Of a stretch of 64,000 nucleotides of DNA, positions 42,686-51,864 are shown piece by piece. Both the position numbers and the translations under genes were made by a program. Source of the stretch: Cytophagales bacterium (GTDB lineage Bacteria > Bacteroidota > Bacteroidia > Cytophagales > Cyclobacteriaceae); assembly GCA_033344775.1 (NCBI GenBank), contig JAWPMT010000005.1, forward strand, positions 1,285,501 through 1,349,500, written 5' to 3'. Below the pieces are notes generated by a model that ran no database searches, was not told the DNA's origin, and saw only the letters and a program-made list of their open reading frames with translations. Position 1 is the stretch's first letter. The number at the start of each line of letters is the position of its first letter.

Positions 42686-43590
42686 TGAAAAGGTGGCATT
42701 ACTTCATAGGAATCTTCTTTTTGTGGCAGGCTTGTGCTCCGGAAGATGTATTTATCGATGTATCGCCAGCGCCCAGCCAGATAGCAGTATCTTCCCAGAT
42801 GCTGGGCGATAATGTGCTATTGGTCACTTTGAGTAGGAGTTTCTCAGCTTTGAACCCCAATACGCTGGAAGACCTGGAGGAAGATTTTATTGGAGAGTTA
42901 CTTGTAGATAGTGCGTTCGTCACGGTCAATTCTCAAGGGTTTCTGGATACACTTTTTGAGATAGGTCCAGGTCTTTTTGTCGGAGAACTTTCACAGGCTA
43001 CAGAAGGGGCGGATTATCACCTCAATGTATTCGATTCCACTACCTCGGTAACGATTCGTGCCTCCACACAATTACAGCAACAAATCGCTTTAGATACGGC
43101 TTTTCTGGAGTGCATCATCGAAGGAGAAGACACAACCTATATCGCCCACTACCAATTTCAAGACCCTCCTGAAGAAAATTGGTTCATTACTCAGGCCACC
43201 TCGTTTTCAGGTCTGTCTTTTGAGGAATTATTCAATGCGGAAATTGTTGGAGACAGTATTGTTTTTGAAAATGACAGTGTCCCGGACTTGTTCACCGGAG
43301 AAGATAATGCCACTTTATTGTACACCCGATTATTGGCTGATATTACCTTTCGAGATTCAGCTGTAAGGAATACGGTAACCTTACCGGAACAACCAGGTGA
43401 CACCATTCTTTTCAGCCTGACCCACGTGAGTGAAGGCTATTTCCGTTATTTGGATGCACAGCAGCGAAATGGTGGCGTGCTGGCCTCAATCGGCAGTGAA
43501 CCCATCAATTTCCCGTCAAACGTCGAAAATGGACTAGGCTATTTTGCCATGAATCAACCCAGTTTTTTGGTGTTTATAAAAGAGGATTAG
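42685..43590 (+). CDS. DUF4249 family lipoprotein
   Basis: 301 residues; the start codon overlaps the last base of the receptor stop (TAATG). The N-terminus WHYFIGIFFLWQACAP gives a lipid Cys17. The rest fits DUF4249: APSQIAVSSQMLGDNVLLVTLSRSFSAL, an immunoglobulin-like beta region, and a C-terminal FLVFIKED-like end. DUF4249 proteins occur next to TonB receptors in Bacteroidota and are taken to be surface-exposed ligand-binding lipoproteins. Confidence 0.85.
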   Translation: MKRWHYFIGIFFLWQACAPEDVFIDVSPAPSQIAVSSQMLGDNVLLVTLSRSFSALNPNTLEDLEEDFIGELLVDSAFVTVNSQGFLDTLFEIGPGLFVGELSQATEGADYHLNVFDSTTSVTIRASTQLQQQIALDTAFLECIIEGEDTTYIAHYQFQDPPEENWFITQATSFSGLSFEELFNAEIVGDSIVFENDSVPDLFTGEDNATLLYTRLLADITFRDSAVRNTVTLPEQPGDTILFSLTHVSEGYFRYLDAQQRNGGVLASIGSEPINFPSNVENGLGYFAMNQPSFLVFIKED

Positions 43591-43665
43591 TGGTTAATTT
43601 CAAATACCGTTTCTTTATTTGACACATCGCGACTATCTTTCCGACTCAGAACAACAAAACATCTT

Positions 43666-45003
43666 ATGATCAAAACAACACCTGTACAGGAAAAAACTCC
43701 TGTTATCTCCACTCCTGCTATCTTTAAAAACATGGACGAGCGATTTCTGCATTATGTTTGGCGATTTCAGCAATTCGATGCAGGTAACTTGTTCAGCACC
43801 TCGAACGAAGCAGTCTCTATTTACCATCCGGGAACACTTAACCACAACTCTGGTCCTGATTTTTCCGAAGCGCGACTAAGGATCGGACCCATGGAATGGG
43901 CGGGGCAGGTCGAAATTCATTTAAGGTCTTCGGACTGGCTCAGACATGGTCACCAATCAGATGCAGCCTACCACAATGTGGTCTTACATGTGGTATACGA
44001 GCATGACAAAACCATTAGCAATCTCGACGGATCTCCCATCCCAACCCTGGAACTGAAGGATCGCATTCATTCCGATCAATTTGAAAAGTATCACCGCCTG
44101 CGACACGATGCAGCGGGGATTCCATGTACTTCCAATATCCAAAGAGTTCCGGAAATCATCCGCACAGCTACCATCGATCGCATGGTCATGGAACGGCTCG
44201 AACAGAAAACAAAAGAAGTGGTTGATGGCTTAAAGACGGATCTGCATGATTGGGAAGCGGCGACCATGCATTTACTGGCTCGTTCACTGGGCATGAAAAC
44301 CAATGCACATACTTTTGGAGAATTTGCAAATTCAGTCCCCTGGAATAAGCTTAGCCGTCACCATGATTTTCAGAAAGAGGCGCTCATCTTTGGTCTGGCA
44401 GGATTTCTCGATGATCAACCTCAGGATGAACATCAGCAAGCCTTACAAAAAGAATTTGTCTTCCTGAAACACAAGCTTGGTCTGACTCAGAAAGTTTCAC
44501 GCCATCATTGGAAGTTTTCAAAGCTGAGACCTCCCAATTTCCCAACCGTTCGCTTGTCGCAATTGCTGGCTATACTTCAAAAAGAATCCAGGCTTTTCAG
44601 TAAGCTTATTGGTGCTACGTCCATCAAAGAAGTAGAAGCTTGTTTACAAGTGCCACTATCCAACTATTGGTCCAATCACTATGACTTTGCCAAGGGTTCC
44701 AAAAAAGTTATAGGCCCAATTGGCAAAACCACATTAGATTCGATCGTGATCAATGCAGTGGTTCCCTTATTGGTAGCTTATGGCCGGGCCATCGACGAGC
44801 AAAGTCTCATCGAAAAGGCTATTTCATGGCTGGAAAAGATGGGGCCTGAAAACAATGTGATTACCCGAAAATGGGATGAAATAGGACTTGAAAATCAAAG
44901 TGCTTTACAAAGTCAGGGTCTGATCCAACTATATAAAAATTACTGTTCCAGAAGAAGGTGCTTGCAGTGCGGCATCGGTAATAAGATCCTGAATATGGCA
45001 TGA
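43666..45003 (+). CDS. DUF2851 family protein
   Basis: 445 residues, or 423 from the Met at 43732 (MDERFLHYVWRFQQF), which fits family starts better. It shows the DUF2851 signature HNSGPDFSEARLRIGPMEWAGQVEIHLRSSDWLRHGHQ and a C-terminal CSRRRCLQCGIGNKIL motif with paired Cys residues. The family is conserved in Bacteroidota, with no known function; the Cys pair could bind metal. It overlaps the next gene by 4 nt (ATGA). Confidence 0.85.
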   Translation: MIKTTPVQEKTPVISTPAIFKNMDERFLHYVWRFQQFDAGNLFSTSNEAVSIYHPGTLNHNSGPDFSEARLRIGPMEWAGQVEIHLRSSDWLRHGHQSDAAYHNVVLHVVYEHDKTISNLDGSPIPTLELKDRIHSDQFEKYHRLRHDAAGIPCTSNIQRVPEIIRTATIDRMVMERLEQKTKEVVDGLKTDLHDWEAATMHLLARSLGMKTNAHTFGEFANSVPWNKLSRHHDFQKEALIFGLAGFLDDQPQDEHQQALQKEFVFLKHKLGLTQKVSRHHWKFSKLRPPNFPTVRLSQLLAILQKESRLFSKLIGATSIKEVEACLQVPLSNYWSNHYDFAKGSKKVIGPIGKTTLDSIVINAVVPLLVAYGRAIDEQSLIEKAISWLEKMGPENNVITRKWDEIGLENQSALQSQGLIQLYKNYCSRRRCLQCGIGNKILNMA

Positions 45004-46208
45004 TCTTTTTCCTGAACATATTGATCCTGGGGGGAATCAGCTGGAAGCTTGGAAGGCAATTCTTTCAAACGTTTGGGGTGTTCGCACTTTGGGGGTTGCT
45101 TGCAAAAGTACTTGGAGCCGCCTGCGTGGGCTGGCTCTATTTTTATTATAACAAAGAAGGAGATACCGTTGCCTTATGGTCACAGATTGAAGCTTTCAAT
45201 AAGGCCAATGCAACCAGCATCAGTAAGTATTTATCCGCATTATTCGGAAACATCGATCCTTTCCAGGGCAACCCAAGATCCATCTTCTTTGTGCGACTCA
45301 TGAGTCCAATTGGCTTATTAAGTCAGCATTCGTACCTGCTGCTTTCCGGATATCTCTGTTTGTTTTCTTACTGGACTTCCTGGACTTTTTTAGCAGTATT
45401 TGATCGGTACTATCCGCAAGCCCTGTTACTCGCCATGGTTACTTTTTGTTTCCTTCCTACTTACCTGTTTTGGACTTCCGGACTTTTGAAAGACACATTA
45501 ATCAACGGTGCATTATTCTACCTGACCTCCAGTCTACTTACCTGCTATCACAGCAAAAAGTTGAGCCTGACCCAATGGCTCTGCTCTATACTTTTGTTCG
45601 GATGCTTGTTCATGACCCGCCACTACCTGGCCGGGCTTTGGACCATCGTGGCGACAATCATACTGATCGACAAATGGATGATGAAAACCAGTCGGCCTTA
45701 TCGGATGATGTTGTACGCTTTATTCCTGGCGATTGGCGCATACAGCATGAGATTTTTCTTTATTCGTTTAAGGCCCGAACGTTTCCCGATTACCTTTCAT
45801 GAGTTGCAAGAACAATACAAAAGCAGGGTTTTAGCAGGAAGCAATATCAAATTTGACCTTGAACCTACGTGGTGGAGCCTGTTAAGCAATCTTCCCAAAT
45901 CGCTTTGGACCGGACTATTTAGACCGGGATTGTGGGAAGTGAAAAACGTATTTCAGGTGCTTGAAGCCGCACAAACCTCCATATTGTTGGTCTGTTTCAT
46001 TTTATCAGCATATCTGTTCAGAAAGCTCAAAGCATATCCAATCATCGTTTGGCATACACTGCTCTTCATCGTAGTACTTGCCACCTTATTACCACTCGCT
46101 GCTCCTAATTTCGGCAGTCTGTCGCGATACCGGGTTGCTTTCACCCCATTCCTGGCTTTTTTGATCATGTATTTACCGTATCGACGATTTGTACGCAAGG
46201 ACTTCTGA
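45000..46208 (+). CDS. Polytopic membrane protein of unknown function
   Basis: 402 residues with about ten hydrophobic helices. No signature is recognised beyond a generic resemblance to glycan polymerase/ligase-like or ArnT-like proteins: a large loop near LRPERFPITFHELQEQYKSR and a C-terminal basic RRFVRKDF. Its start overlaps the DUF2851 stop (ATGA), indicating translational coupling. The NeuD-like gene downstream makes a role in surface sugar metabolism possible, but this is inference. Confidence 0.65.
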   Translation: MIFFLNILILGGISWKLGRQFFQTFGVFALWGLLAKVLGAACVGWLYFYYNKEGDTVALWSQIEAFNKANATSISKYLSALFGNIDPFQGNPRSIFFVRLMSPIGLLSQHSYLLLSGYLCLFSYWTSWTFLAVFDRYYPQALLLAMVTFCFLPTYLFWTSGLLKDTLINGALFYLTSSLLTCYHSKKLSLTQWLCSILLFGCLFMTRHYLAGLWTIVATIILIDKWMMKTSRPYRMMLYALFLAIGAYSMRFFFIRLRPERFPITFHELQEQYKSRVLAGSNIKFDLEPTWWSLLSNLPKSLWTGLFRPGLWEVKNVFQVLEAAQTSILLVCFILSAYLFRKLKAYPIIVWHTLLFIVVLATLLPLAAPNFGSLSRYRVAFTPFLAFLIMYLPYRRFVRKDF

Positions 46209-46215
46209 ATTTATC

Positions 46216-46223
46216 TACTTTTG
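46216..46223 (+). promoter_or_regulatory. Candidate -7 promoter element
   Basis: TACTTTTG (TAnnTTTG type) lies 22 bp before the ATG at 46245 and overlaps the alternative start at 46221, which favours 46245. TTTG at 46188-46191 is a possible -33 element, although the spacer of 24 bp is long. Confidence 0.4.
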
Positions 46224-46244
46224 CGAACTCAAATTTTCGAAGAC

Positions 46245-46880
46245 ATGGAAAAACCTGTGATCATATTTGGCGCCAAAGGAATTGCCAAGGCTGCCTTAGA
46301 GATTTTTGAAAGCAACAACGTCGTGGTTTACGGCTTCCTGGAAGAGGACAAGGAATACCATGACAAGGAGATCAACAGCATCCCAGTTTTGGGAAGCCCA
46401 GACGATCACGGATTTCTAAAACTGATCGGGCAAAAATGCGAAGCCTTTGTAGCAACAGACGAAAATTCAGTTCGTCAGGATAATGTCGATTTCCTGATGA
46501 ATACTCGAAAAGTGATGCCTGTGAATGCCATCCACCAAATGGCGCACATTCCTGATTCAGCTTCGATCGGACATGGCAATTTCATTGCTGCTGGAGTTGG
46601 CCTTGGCATAGACGTTAAGATTGGTCAGCATTGCATTTTGAACATGGGTGCTATGATCGATTATGGCGCCGAGTTGGATGATTTTGTTCAGGTAGGTGCC
46701 GGTGCGGTGATCAATGCTGGTACGAAAGTAGGCAAAGGTGCATTCATCGGTAGTGGTTGTATCATCGTGGGTGGCGTAACCATCGGAGAAGGAGCGCGCA
46801 TCGGAGCTGGATCAGTAGTGATTTCAGATGTTTCCGAAAACGAAACCGTTTTTGGCAATCCAGCTAAGGTAGTTGGGTGA
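46245..46880 (+). CDS. NeuD-type sugar O-acyltransferase
   Basis: 211 residues from the Met at 46245 (MEKPVIIFGAKG). An N-terminal PglD/NeuD-type nucleotide-sugar-binding domain (1-80, VIIFGAKGIAKAALEIFES) is followed by a left-handed parallel beta-helix of hexapeptide repeats (about 95-200, IGHGNFIAAGVGLGIDVKIG, VGAGAVINAGTKVGKGAFIG). Members transfer acetyl or related acyl groups to sugars of surface polysaccharides, using acyl-CoA. No polysaccharide cluster is adjacent, only the membrane protein upstream. Confidence 0.85.
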   Translation: MEKPVIIFGAKGIAKAALEIFESNNVVVYGFLEEDKEYHDKEINSIPVLGSPDDHGFLKLIGQKCEAFVATDENSVRQDNVDFLMNTRKVMPVNAIHQMAHIPDSASIGHGNFIAAGVGLGIDVKIGQHCILNMGAMIDYGAELDDFVQVGAGAVINAGTKVGKGAFIGSGCIIVGGVTIGEGARIGAGSVVISDVSENETVFGNPAKVVG

Positions 46881-46948
46881 TTTGATTTGAAAATTTGAAG
46901 ATGTTTCAATTGATCAATTTTCAAATTAGGTTCATTTTCAAATTCACA

Positions 46949-46997
46949 TAACTTTGCGTTTTTAAATTTCTAAACGAGCACCCTGCTTGAAACAGGG
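46949..46997 (+). promoter_or_regulatory. Candidate promoter and leader hairpin of the TrhO gene
   Basis: TAACTTTG (46949-46956) fits TAnnTTTG. The leader carries CCCTGCTTGAAACAGGG (46981-46997), a small hairpin just before the start at 47008. The preceding 46881-46948 holds TTTGAAAATTTGAA-type low-complexity repeats. Confidence 0.4.
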
Positions 46998-47007
46998 CGA
47001 AGCTAAT

Positions 47008-47997
47008 ATGGAAAAGAAAGACTTTTTAGTACTCCTGTACTATTGCTACACCCCTATTGAAGATCCCGAAGCTTTCAGGGAAGAGCATCACCTCTTGTGT
47101 CTGAACCTTAATTTACGAGGACGGATCATTGTTGCCGGAGAAGGATTGAATGGTACGGTCTCCGGCCTTCGAGCAGATTGCGAAGCTTACATGAAGGCAG
47201 TGAAAGCCGATCCTAGGTTTGACGCCCTGGAATTCAAAGAGGAAGAACATGCTGAAATGGCTTTTGCCAAACTGCATGTTCGGGTAAAACCTGAGATCGT
47301 TCACTCTTCTCTGCACACCATCGATCCCAACACCAGAACCGGGACGTACGTGGAGCCTGAAGAATTTCGTCAAATCCTGAAAGAGAAAGATGAAGACACA
47401 GTGATTGTGGACGTTCGCTCCAACTATGAGCACAACGTAGGCAAATTCAAGGATGCCATCACTTTCGATATTGACAATTTTCGGGACTTCCCTGACCAGA
47501 TTCCTGAGTTAGAGCAATACAAAGACAAGAAAGTAATCACTTATTGTACCGGAGGTATTAAGTGCGAGAAAGCCAGTGCCTACCTGCTGGAGCAGGGCTT
47601 TGAAAATGTATATCAATTGCATGGTGGCATCATCAAGTACGGAATTGAAGCAGGTGGTGAGGATTTCGAAGGCAAATGCTATGTTTTTGATAACCGGATT
47701 GTCGCGGATGTCAATACGGTGAATCCATCAATGATCTCGAAGTGTTATGTGACCGGAGAGGCCAGTGATCGCATGGTGAACTGTGCCAATCCTGAGTGCA
47801 ACCTTCACATGCCACTGTCTGAGGAAGGTGCCAAAAAATACGACGGCTGCTGCTCAGAAGACTGCATGAACGCACCCAACGTAAGAAGCTATGATGGCTC
47901 CGGATATTATCAAAAAGATTCAAATGGTTACAATCCTCACAAAGGATTGAAGCGTCCGAACCCTCCCAAGAAGGAAATTAAGTCAAAAGTGTCCTGA
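47008..47997 (+). CDS. trhO: tRNA uridine(34) hydroxylase (TrhO/YceA family, rhodanese-type)
   Basis: About 329 residues from the Met at 47008; the Met at 46987 lies in the leader hairpin. The N-terminal ferredoxin-like domain has FLVLLYYCYTPIEDPEAF and GRIIVAGEGLNGTVSG. The rhodanese domain (about 115-225) has DTVIVDVRSNYEHNVGKF and the active-site loop YCTGGIKCEKA. A C-terminal Cys-rich region follows (CVN-, CCSEDC). TrhO hydroxylates the wobble uridine to 5-hydroxyuridine using oxygen. Confidence 0.93.
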   Translation: MEKKDFLVLLYYCYTPIEDPEAFREEHHLLCLNLNLRGRIIVAGEGLNGTVSGLRADCEAYMKAVKADPRFDALEFKEEEHAEMAFAKLHVRVKPEIVHSSLHTIDPNTRTGTYVEPEEFRQILKEKDEDTVIVDVRSNYEHNVGKFKDAITFDIDNFRDFPDQIPELEQYKDKKVITYCTGGIKCEKASAYLLEQGFENVYQLHGGIIKYGIEAGGEDFEGKCYVFDNRIVADVNTVNPSMISKCYVTGEASDRMVNCANPECNLHMPLSEEGAKKYDGCCSEDCMNAPNVRSYDGSGYYQKDSNGYNPHKGLKRPNPPKKEIKSKVS

Positions 47998-48053
47998 TTT
48001 TCATGCACATAGCTTGGAAATAAGCCGAATTACCGGCATCTTGAGCCGCAGCT

Positions 48054-48911
48054 ATGACAAAGATTTCGGAGACCGACCTGATTATCAATCCGGATGGTAG
48101 TGTATACCATCTAAACCTGAAGCCGCAGCACATTTCAGACACCATCATTACGGTAGGTGACCCCAACCGGGTGCATCGCGTAAGTCAGTATTTCGACAAG
48201 GTGGATTTCGAGATGAATAAACGCGAATTCATTACCCATATCGGACGTTATAAAGGCAAGCGCATCACTGTGATTAGTTCCGGAATGGGCACTGATAACG
48301 TGGAGATCTTAATGACTGAGTTGGATGCGTTGGTAAACGTAGATCTCCGTAAGCGCGTCCCTAAGTCCAAGCTCAAAAAGCTTAAAATCATTCGGATCGG
48401 TACCTCTGGGAGTATACAGGAAAGCATCCCTTTAGGCTCTCATGTCATGAGCGAATACGCCATTGGCATGGATCCACTGATGTACTATTACAACGTTGAG
48501 CAAACAGACCTTGAGGCGCATGTGAGTGAGCAGTTGCAGAATGCCATCAGTCTGCCTCATCAACCTTATTGCATCAAAGCCTCAGACGAACTGATTGGTC
48601 GTTTCAAAGAAGTCACTACCTCAGGCAATACGGTAACATGTCATGGTTTCTATGCACCACAAGGAAGATCCATTCGGACGCCCATCAAATACCCCCATTT
48701 AGTCGATGAGTTTACGAGATTTCATGTGGATGATTTTTGGCTGACCAACCTGGAAATGGAAACGGCAGGATATTATGCCATGGCTCGGTTATTGGGACAT
48801 GAGATGATCTCCTTGAATGCCATCATTGCCAATCGGTCACGTAATGAATTTTCAAAAGACCCTAATCAGGTGATCGACTCATTGATCCGAAAGGTGCTTG
48901 AACGGGTTTGA
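48054..48911 (+). CDS. Nucleoside phosphorylase (uridine phosphorylase-like)
   Basis: 285 residues. The NP-I fold is clear: IITVGDPNRVHRVSQYFD, ISSGMGTDNVEILMTELDAL, IRIGTSGSIQESIPLGSHV, and LEMETAGYYAMARLLGH with the substrate-binding Glu pair. Family members split nucleosides with phosphate, giving base and ribose-1-phosphate in salvage. The base preference is not fixed here; the uridine type is likeliest from overall pattern. It converges with the 48879 gene and overlaps its 3' end by 33 bp. Confidence 0.87.
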   Translation: MTKISETDLIINPDGSVYHLNLKPQHISDTIITVGDPNRVHRVSQYFDKVDFEMNKREFITHIGRYKGKRITVISSGMGTDNVEILMTELDALVNVDLRKRVPKSKLKKLKIIRIGTSGSIQESIPLGSHVMSEYAIGMDPLMYYYNVEQTDLEAHVSEQLQNAISLPHQPYCIKASDELIGRFKEVTTSGNTVTCHGFYAPQGRSIRTPIKYPHLVDEFTRFHVDDFWLTNLEMETAGYYAMARLLGHEMISLNAIIANRSRNEFSKDPNQVIDSLIRKVLERV

Positions 48912-49676
48912 AGGACGCTGATTCAATTGCTGATAATATGTCCTGGCAGCCTTCCTAACCATCATACGGGCTTTTTTCCTTTTAGAAAACCCTGAAATGA
49001 AGAAGCCATAGGAAGCCATATGAACCAAAGCCCCAGTAGTAATCAACGGCTCACCATCCCCTTCTCCAAAGGCCAGCGAGAATAATCCCAACATCATCAA
49101 TCCGAATCCGCCAACATTGGTACCCAGACCCACTTTGAACTGGTTGCTGGCTCGAGTTCGCCAACGGTAGGCTTCATTGAGCATGACATTCAAAGATTGT
49201 GACTTCCCATCATAGTGATCTACGTGGAAATTATGTCTTTTGAAGAATCGGGTCTGATCACGGTTTCTAAATTCTTCCAGGCCTTCAAAAGTTCTTCCTC
49301 CTAATAACAGGTCATTACGTCTGATGGTAGCTGCATGCAGAAACTCTCTTCCTCTCGTCAATTCCTGGCTTCCGTAGGCAACTCCTACAATACCCAGTGG
49401 GAATATGATAACGGAAACGATCACTCCTCCTGTTCTGATCAGGTTACCATTACGTCGATATTGCAGGGCTTCTACCAGATATCGGTTGATCAGGGAATCG
49501 GAACCATCGTAATGCTGAACATCGAAATTCCTCCTTTCCAGCCATCGATATTCACTACTCTTGAGGGAGGTATAAAACGGACTTGAATTCGGATTTACCT
49601 GTGCGATCAAAGAGGAACTGAGCAGAATAACTATCAACAAAACAACGTACTTCAGAATTCGATTTTGGGTGTGCAT
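48879..49676 (-). CDS. Exported protein with NF-x-V-YDG repeats, paralogue A
   Basis: About 265 residues from the Met at 49676 (MHTQNRILK), which gives a signal peptide ending SSLIAQ. Two copies of the pattern NF-x-V-x-HYDG-x-S-x-x-x-N-x-x-L-x-EA are visible (RRNFDVQHYDGSDSLINRYL and RHNFHVDHYDGKSQSLNVML). Two hydrophobic segments (IVSVIIFPLGIVGVAYG and GGFGLMMLGLFSLAFG) follow each copy, giving a repeat-TM-repeat-TM layout. A paralogue lies at 51160. No family is known to me. Confidence 0.7.
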   Translation of the reverse strand: MHTQNRILKYVVLLIVILLSSSLIAQVNPNSSPFYTSLKSSEYRWLERRNFDVQHYDGSDSLINRYLVEALQYRRNGNLIRTGGVIVSVIIFPLGIVGVAYGSQELTRGREFLHAATIRRNDLLLGGRTFEGLEEFRNRDQTRFFKRHNFHVDHYDGKSQSLNVMLNEAYRWRTRASNQFKVGLGTNVGGFGLMMLGLFSLAFGEGDGEPLITTGALVHMASYGFFISGFSKRKKARMMVRKAARTYYQQLNQRPSNPFKHLSDQ

Positions 49677-49706
49677 GACGTAAATGGTATGATCTGATAC
49701 AAACAT

Positions 49707-49985
49707 CGTATCACGCTCCCGATACCATGAATCGAATCTTACAACTATAGATCATGACAGTTGCACATATCCGTAAATTGATTTTTAATTAATGACAGCT
49801 ACTCCATCCTGACGTCTGATTTTAACGATTTAATCCGACCATTGACATACTTCAAAAATCGTTCCGATAATCAGCAATTCCTTACAACTCACAAGTTTAG
49901 AAAGGGCACAAAAACACTCTAATTACGCTTTATTCGCACTTTTTTTAGATAGAAATAAGAAGAAAAATCACCCCAAAAAAGAAAC
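49707..49985. other. Upstream region of the 52-codon ORF
   Basis: No gene is supported. The stretch is A/T-rich and ends in AAAAAAGAAAC just before the ATG at 49986. It separates the divergent paralogue A gene from the small ORF. Confidence 0.4.
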
Positions 49986-50144
49986 ATGGCCTACCTCGTT
50001 TTCGTATATATTAGTATGCTAAATAACACGCGCCAAGTCGCCGGCCAAAAACGCGACAGAAAAACTTCCACCGTCTTCGGAGGAAGGGTTTCTTTATCCT
50101 TTGGACTTTTCTCGTTGAAGTTTTTCTGGAAAAAAGAAAAGTAA
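49986..50144 (+). CDS. Candidate 52-residue basic protein
   Basis: A small ORF with a terminator 24 bp after its stop. It begins MAYLVFVYIS, has a hydrophobic start, then a strongly basic middle QKRDRKTSTV and ends KFFWKKEK. No family is recognised. Either a small protein or the transcript of an sRNA is possible; codon use cannot be judged in so few codons. Confidence 0.5.
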   Translation: MAYLVFVYISMLNNTRQVAGQKRDRKTSTVFGGRVSLSFGLFSLKFFWKKEK

Positions 50145-50167
50145 ATTGTGATCAAACACAAGCAGTA

Positions 50168-50202
50168 CAGCCCAGTCGATTTGACTGGGCTGTTCTTTTT
50201 TT
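50168..50202 (+). terminator. Strong intrinsic terminator
   Basis: Perfect 10-bp stem CAGCCCAGTC/GACTGGGCTG with a 5-nt loop, followed by a T tract (TTCTTTTTTT). Confidence 0.92.
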
Positions 50203-50353
50203 AGCCACTCATTTCCCAAAAACTACTATCTTTAGCTCATTAAAATTGTTTATTAAATATGATTCCCAACTTGATTCAACCCTGAATTAAGTCCTTTTCT
50301 CAGGCACGCAATTCTGCTGTGTCAGAATTTTCTATTATCATATTTATAGGCAC

Positions 50354-50993
50354 ATGTTGCAAACAAACACAATAGCCGTTATTGGCGGCACTGGTAAATC
50401 AGGAACTTATCTGGTGGACCAACTTCTAAACCAATCTTATCACGTAAAATTATTAGCAAGAAACATTGGCCGTGTCCAACGAAATAGTCCCTCTACTTCA
50501 ATTGGTAGAAGGTGATGCCAGAAATTACGAGGACATTCATCGACTAGTTGAAGGCTGTGGAGCTATAATAAGTACTTTGGGTCAGCCCAAAAACGAGCCT
50601 TCCATTTTTAGTGATGCCTCAAAAAATGTGGTTCGGGCTATGCTAGCACTGAGTGTCAATCGGTACGTCGTTACGACTGGAATCAATGTCGACACTCCGG
50701 TTGATGAAAAAGATCCGAAAACAAAGTTTGCCACTGACTGGATGCACGAAAACTTTCCGGAAACTACTCAGGACAAACAAGTTGAACATGATTTCCTCGC
50801 AACGTCAACTGTGGCGTGGACGATGGTACGTCTACCTATGATCATTCAGACCGAAGAGTCTTTCGAGATACAGACAGACCTTAAGAATTGTGCAGGAGAC
50901 AAAATCAGTGCATTTGATCTAGCCAATTTCCTGATCGATCAATTAGAGGATCAGACTTACGTGGGAAAGAGTCCGTTTCTTTCTAATCTGTAA
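50354..50993 (+). pseudogene. Frameshifted NAD(P)-binding (NmrA/SDR-like) protein
   Basis: The first frame from 50354 encodes the dinucleotide fold start IAVIGGTGKSGTYLVDQLL and runs to LLARN; the second frame from about 50466 continues with AVSNEIVPLLQLVEGDARNYEDIHRLVEG and the NmrA-like STLGQPKNEPSIFSD to the stop at 50993. Removing one A at 50463-50465 restores the frame (RNLAVSNE). Either a real mutation or a sequencing error. It is of the same general family as the intact gene at 58564. Confidence 0.82.
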
Positions 50994-51004
50994 GATAAGC
51001 CTTA

Positions 51005-51150
51005 GAGGGCGTCTCAAAAGGGCTCTACTTGTCAGGTTGACTAGGCGTCCCCAGGCCTCACCGAAACTTTATTTCTGTTGCTGAGGTACACATTTCGACT
51101 AGCTCAATATGACAGACTCTTTAATTGTTGACTTTTGAGACTGCCCCCTT
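51005..51150. mobile_element. MITE-like element, about 146 bp
   Basis: Imperfect terminal inverted repeats GAGGGCGTCTCAAAAG (51005-51020) and CTTTTGAGACTGCCCCC (51132-51148), no coding capacity. The ends resemble those of IS elements common in Bacteroidota (GAGGCTGTCTCAAAA type). No transposase gene was found in the window. Confidence 0.6.
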
Positions 51151-51159
51151 TGTTCTAAC

Positions 51160-51864
51160 CTATTTAGAAGCTTGCTTCTTGTTCAACTTTCTGAACCACG
51201 ACCGGGAAGCTTTATTGAGAAACCCCCTGGCTTTGCTTTTGCTACTGCTCGCTGAGGCGGCGAATGCATATGAACTTAAATGCACCACAGTGCCCGCCAT
51301 AAGCCAGCCCTGCGAAGCATCATAAGATCCAAATGCCGCAAAGAAACCTCCCATCAAAATCATCCCAATACCTCCGATATTCGTCCCCGCAGCAACATAC
51401 CATTGATTATTGGATTTGTTTCTCCACCTATAGGCTTCATCAAGTAAAGCGTTGATTTCGGAAGATTGGCCATCGTAATATTCGACATAAAAATTTTCTT
51501 TCCTGTACCATTCAGACTGATCCCTTCCCCTAAATGTCTCAACTCCCTCAAAAAGCTGACCTTTCAATAAAAGATCATACCTACGTTGTGTTGCCAATTG
51601 CAAGTTTCGATAGGATACTTCGTCCTCTGTTCCCCCATTTAAATCGATCAGAAATGCAGTAAACGGGTCTTTACGGTTATTCACTGCTTTCGTAAGATAG
51701 ATATTGACCAAAGAATCATTTCCCCTGTAATAATCCGTGTCAAAATTCTTCTCTATCAACCAATCTCTGGCCTCCAGGGTAATAAAGGGATAGTTGTCCA
51801 ATTGGGCGATTACCTCATTCGGCCCCAGGATAAGCATGTTAAATACAAGTCTCACACTTATCAT
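51160..51864 (-). CDS. Exported protein with NF-x-V-YDG repeats, paralogue B
   Basis: About 234 residues from the Met at 51864 (MISVRLVFN), with a signal peptide ending NEVIAQ; the Met at 51921 is possible. The same two-copy pattern as at 48879 is found: EKNFDTDYYRGNDSLVNIYL and KENFYVEYYDGQSSEINALL, followed by GGIGMILMGGFFAAFG. The first membrane segment seen in paralogue A is reduced. The gene lies next to the MITE-like element. Confidence 0.7.
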   Translation of the reverse strand: MISVRLVFNMLILGPNEVIAQLDNYPFITLEARDWLIEKNFDTDYYRGNDSLVNIYLTKAVNNRKDPFTAFLIDLNGGTEDEVSYRNLQLATQRRYDLLLKGQLFEGVETFRGRDQSEWYRKENFYVEYYDGQSSEINALLDEAYRWRNKSNNQWYVAAGTNIGGIGMILMGGFFAAFGSYDASQGWLMAGTVVHLSSYAFAASASSSKSKARGFLNKASRSWFRKLNKKQASK

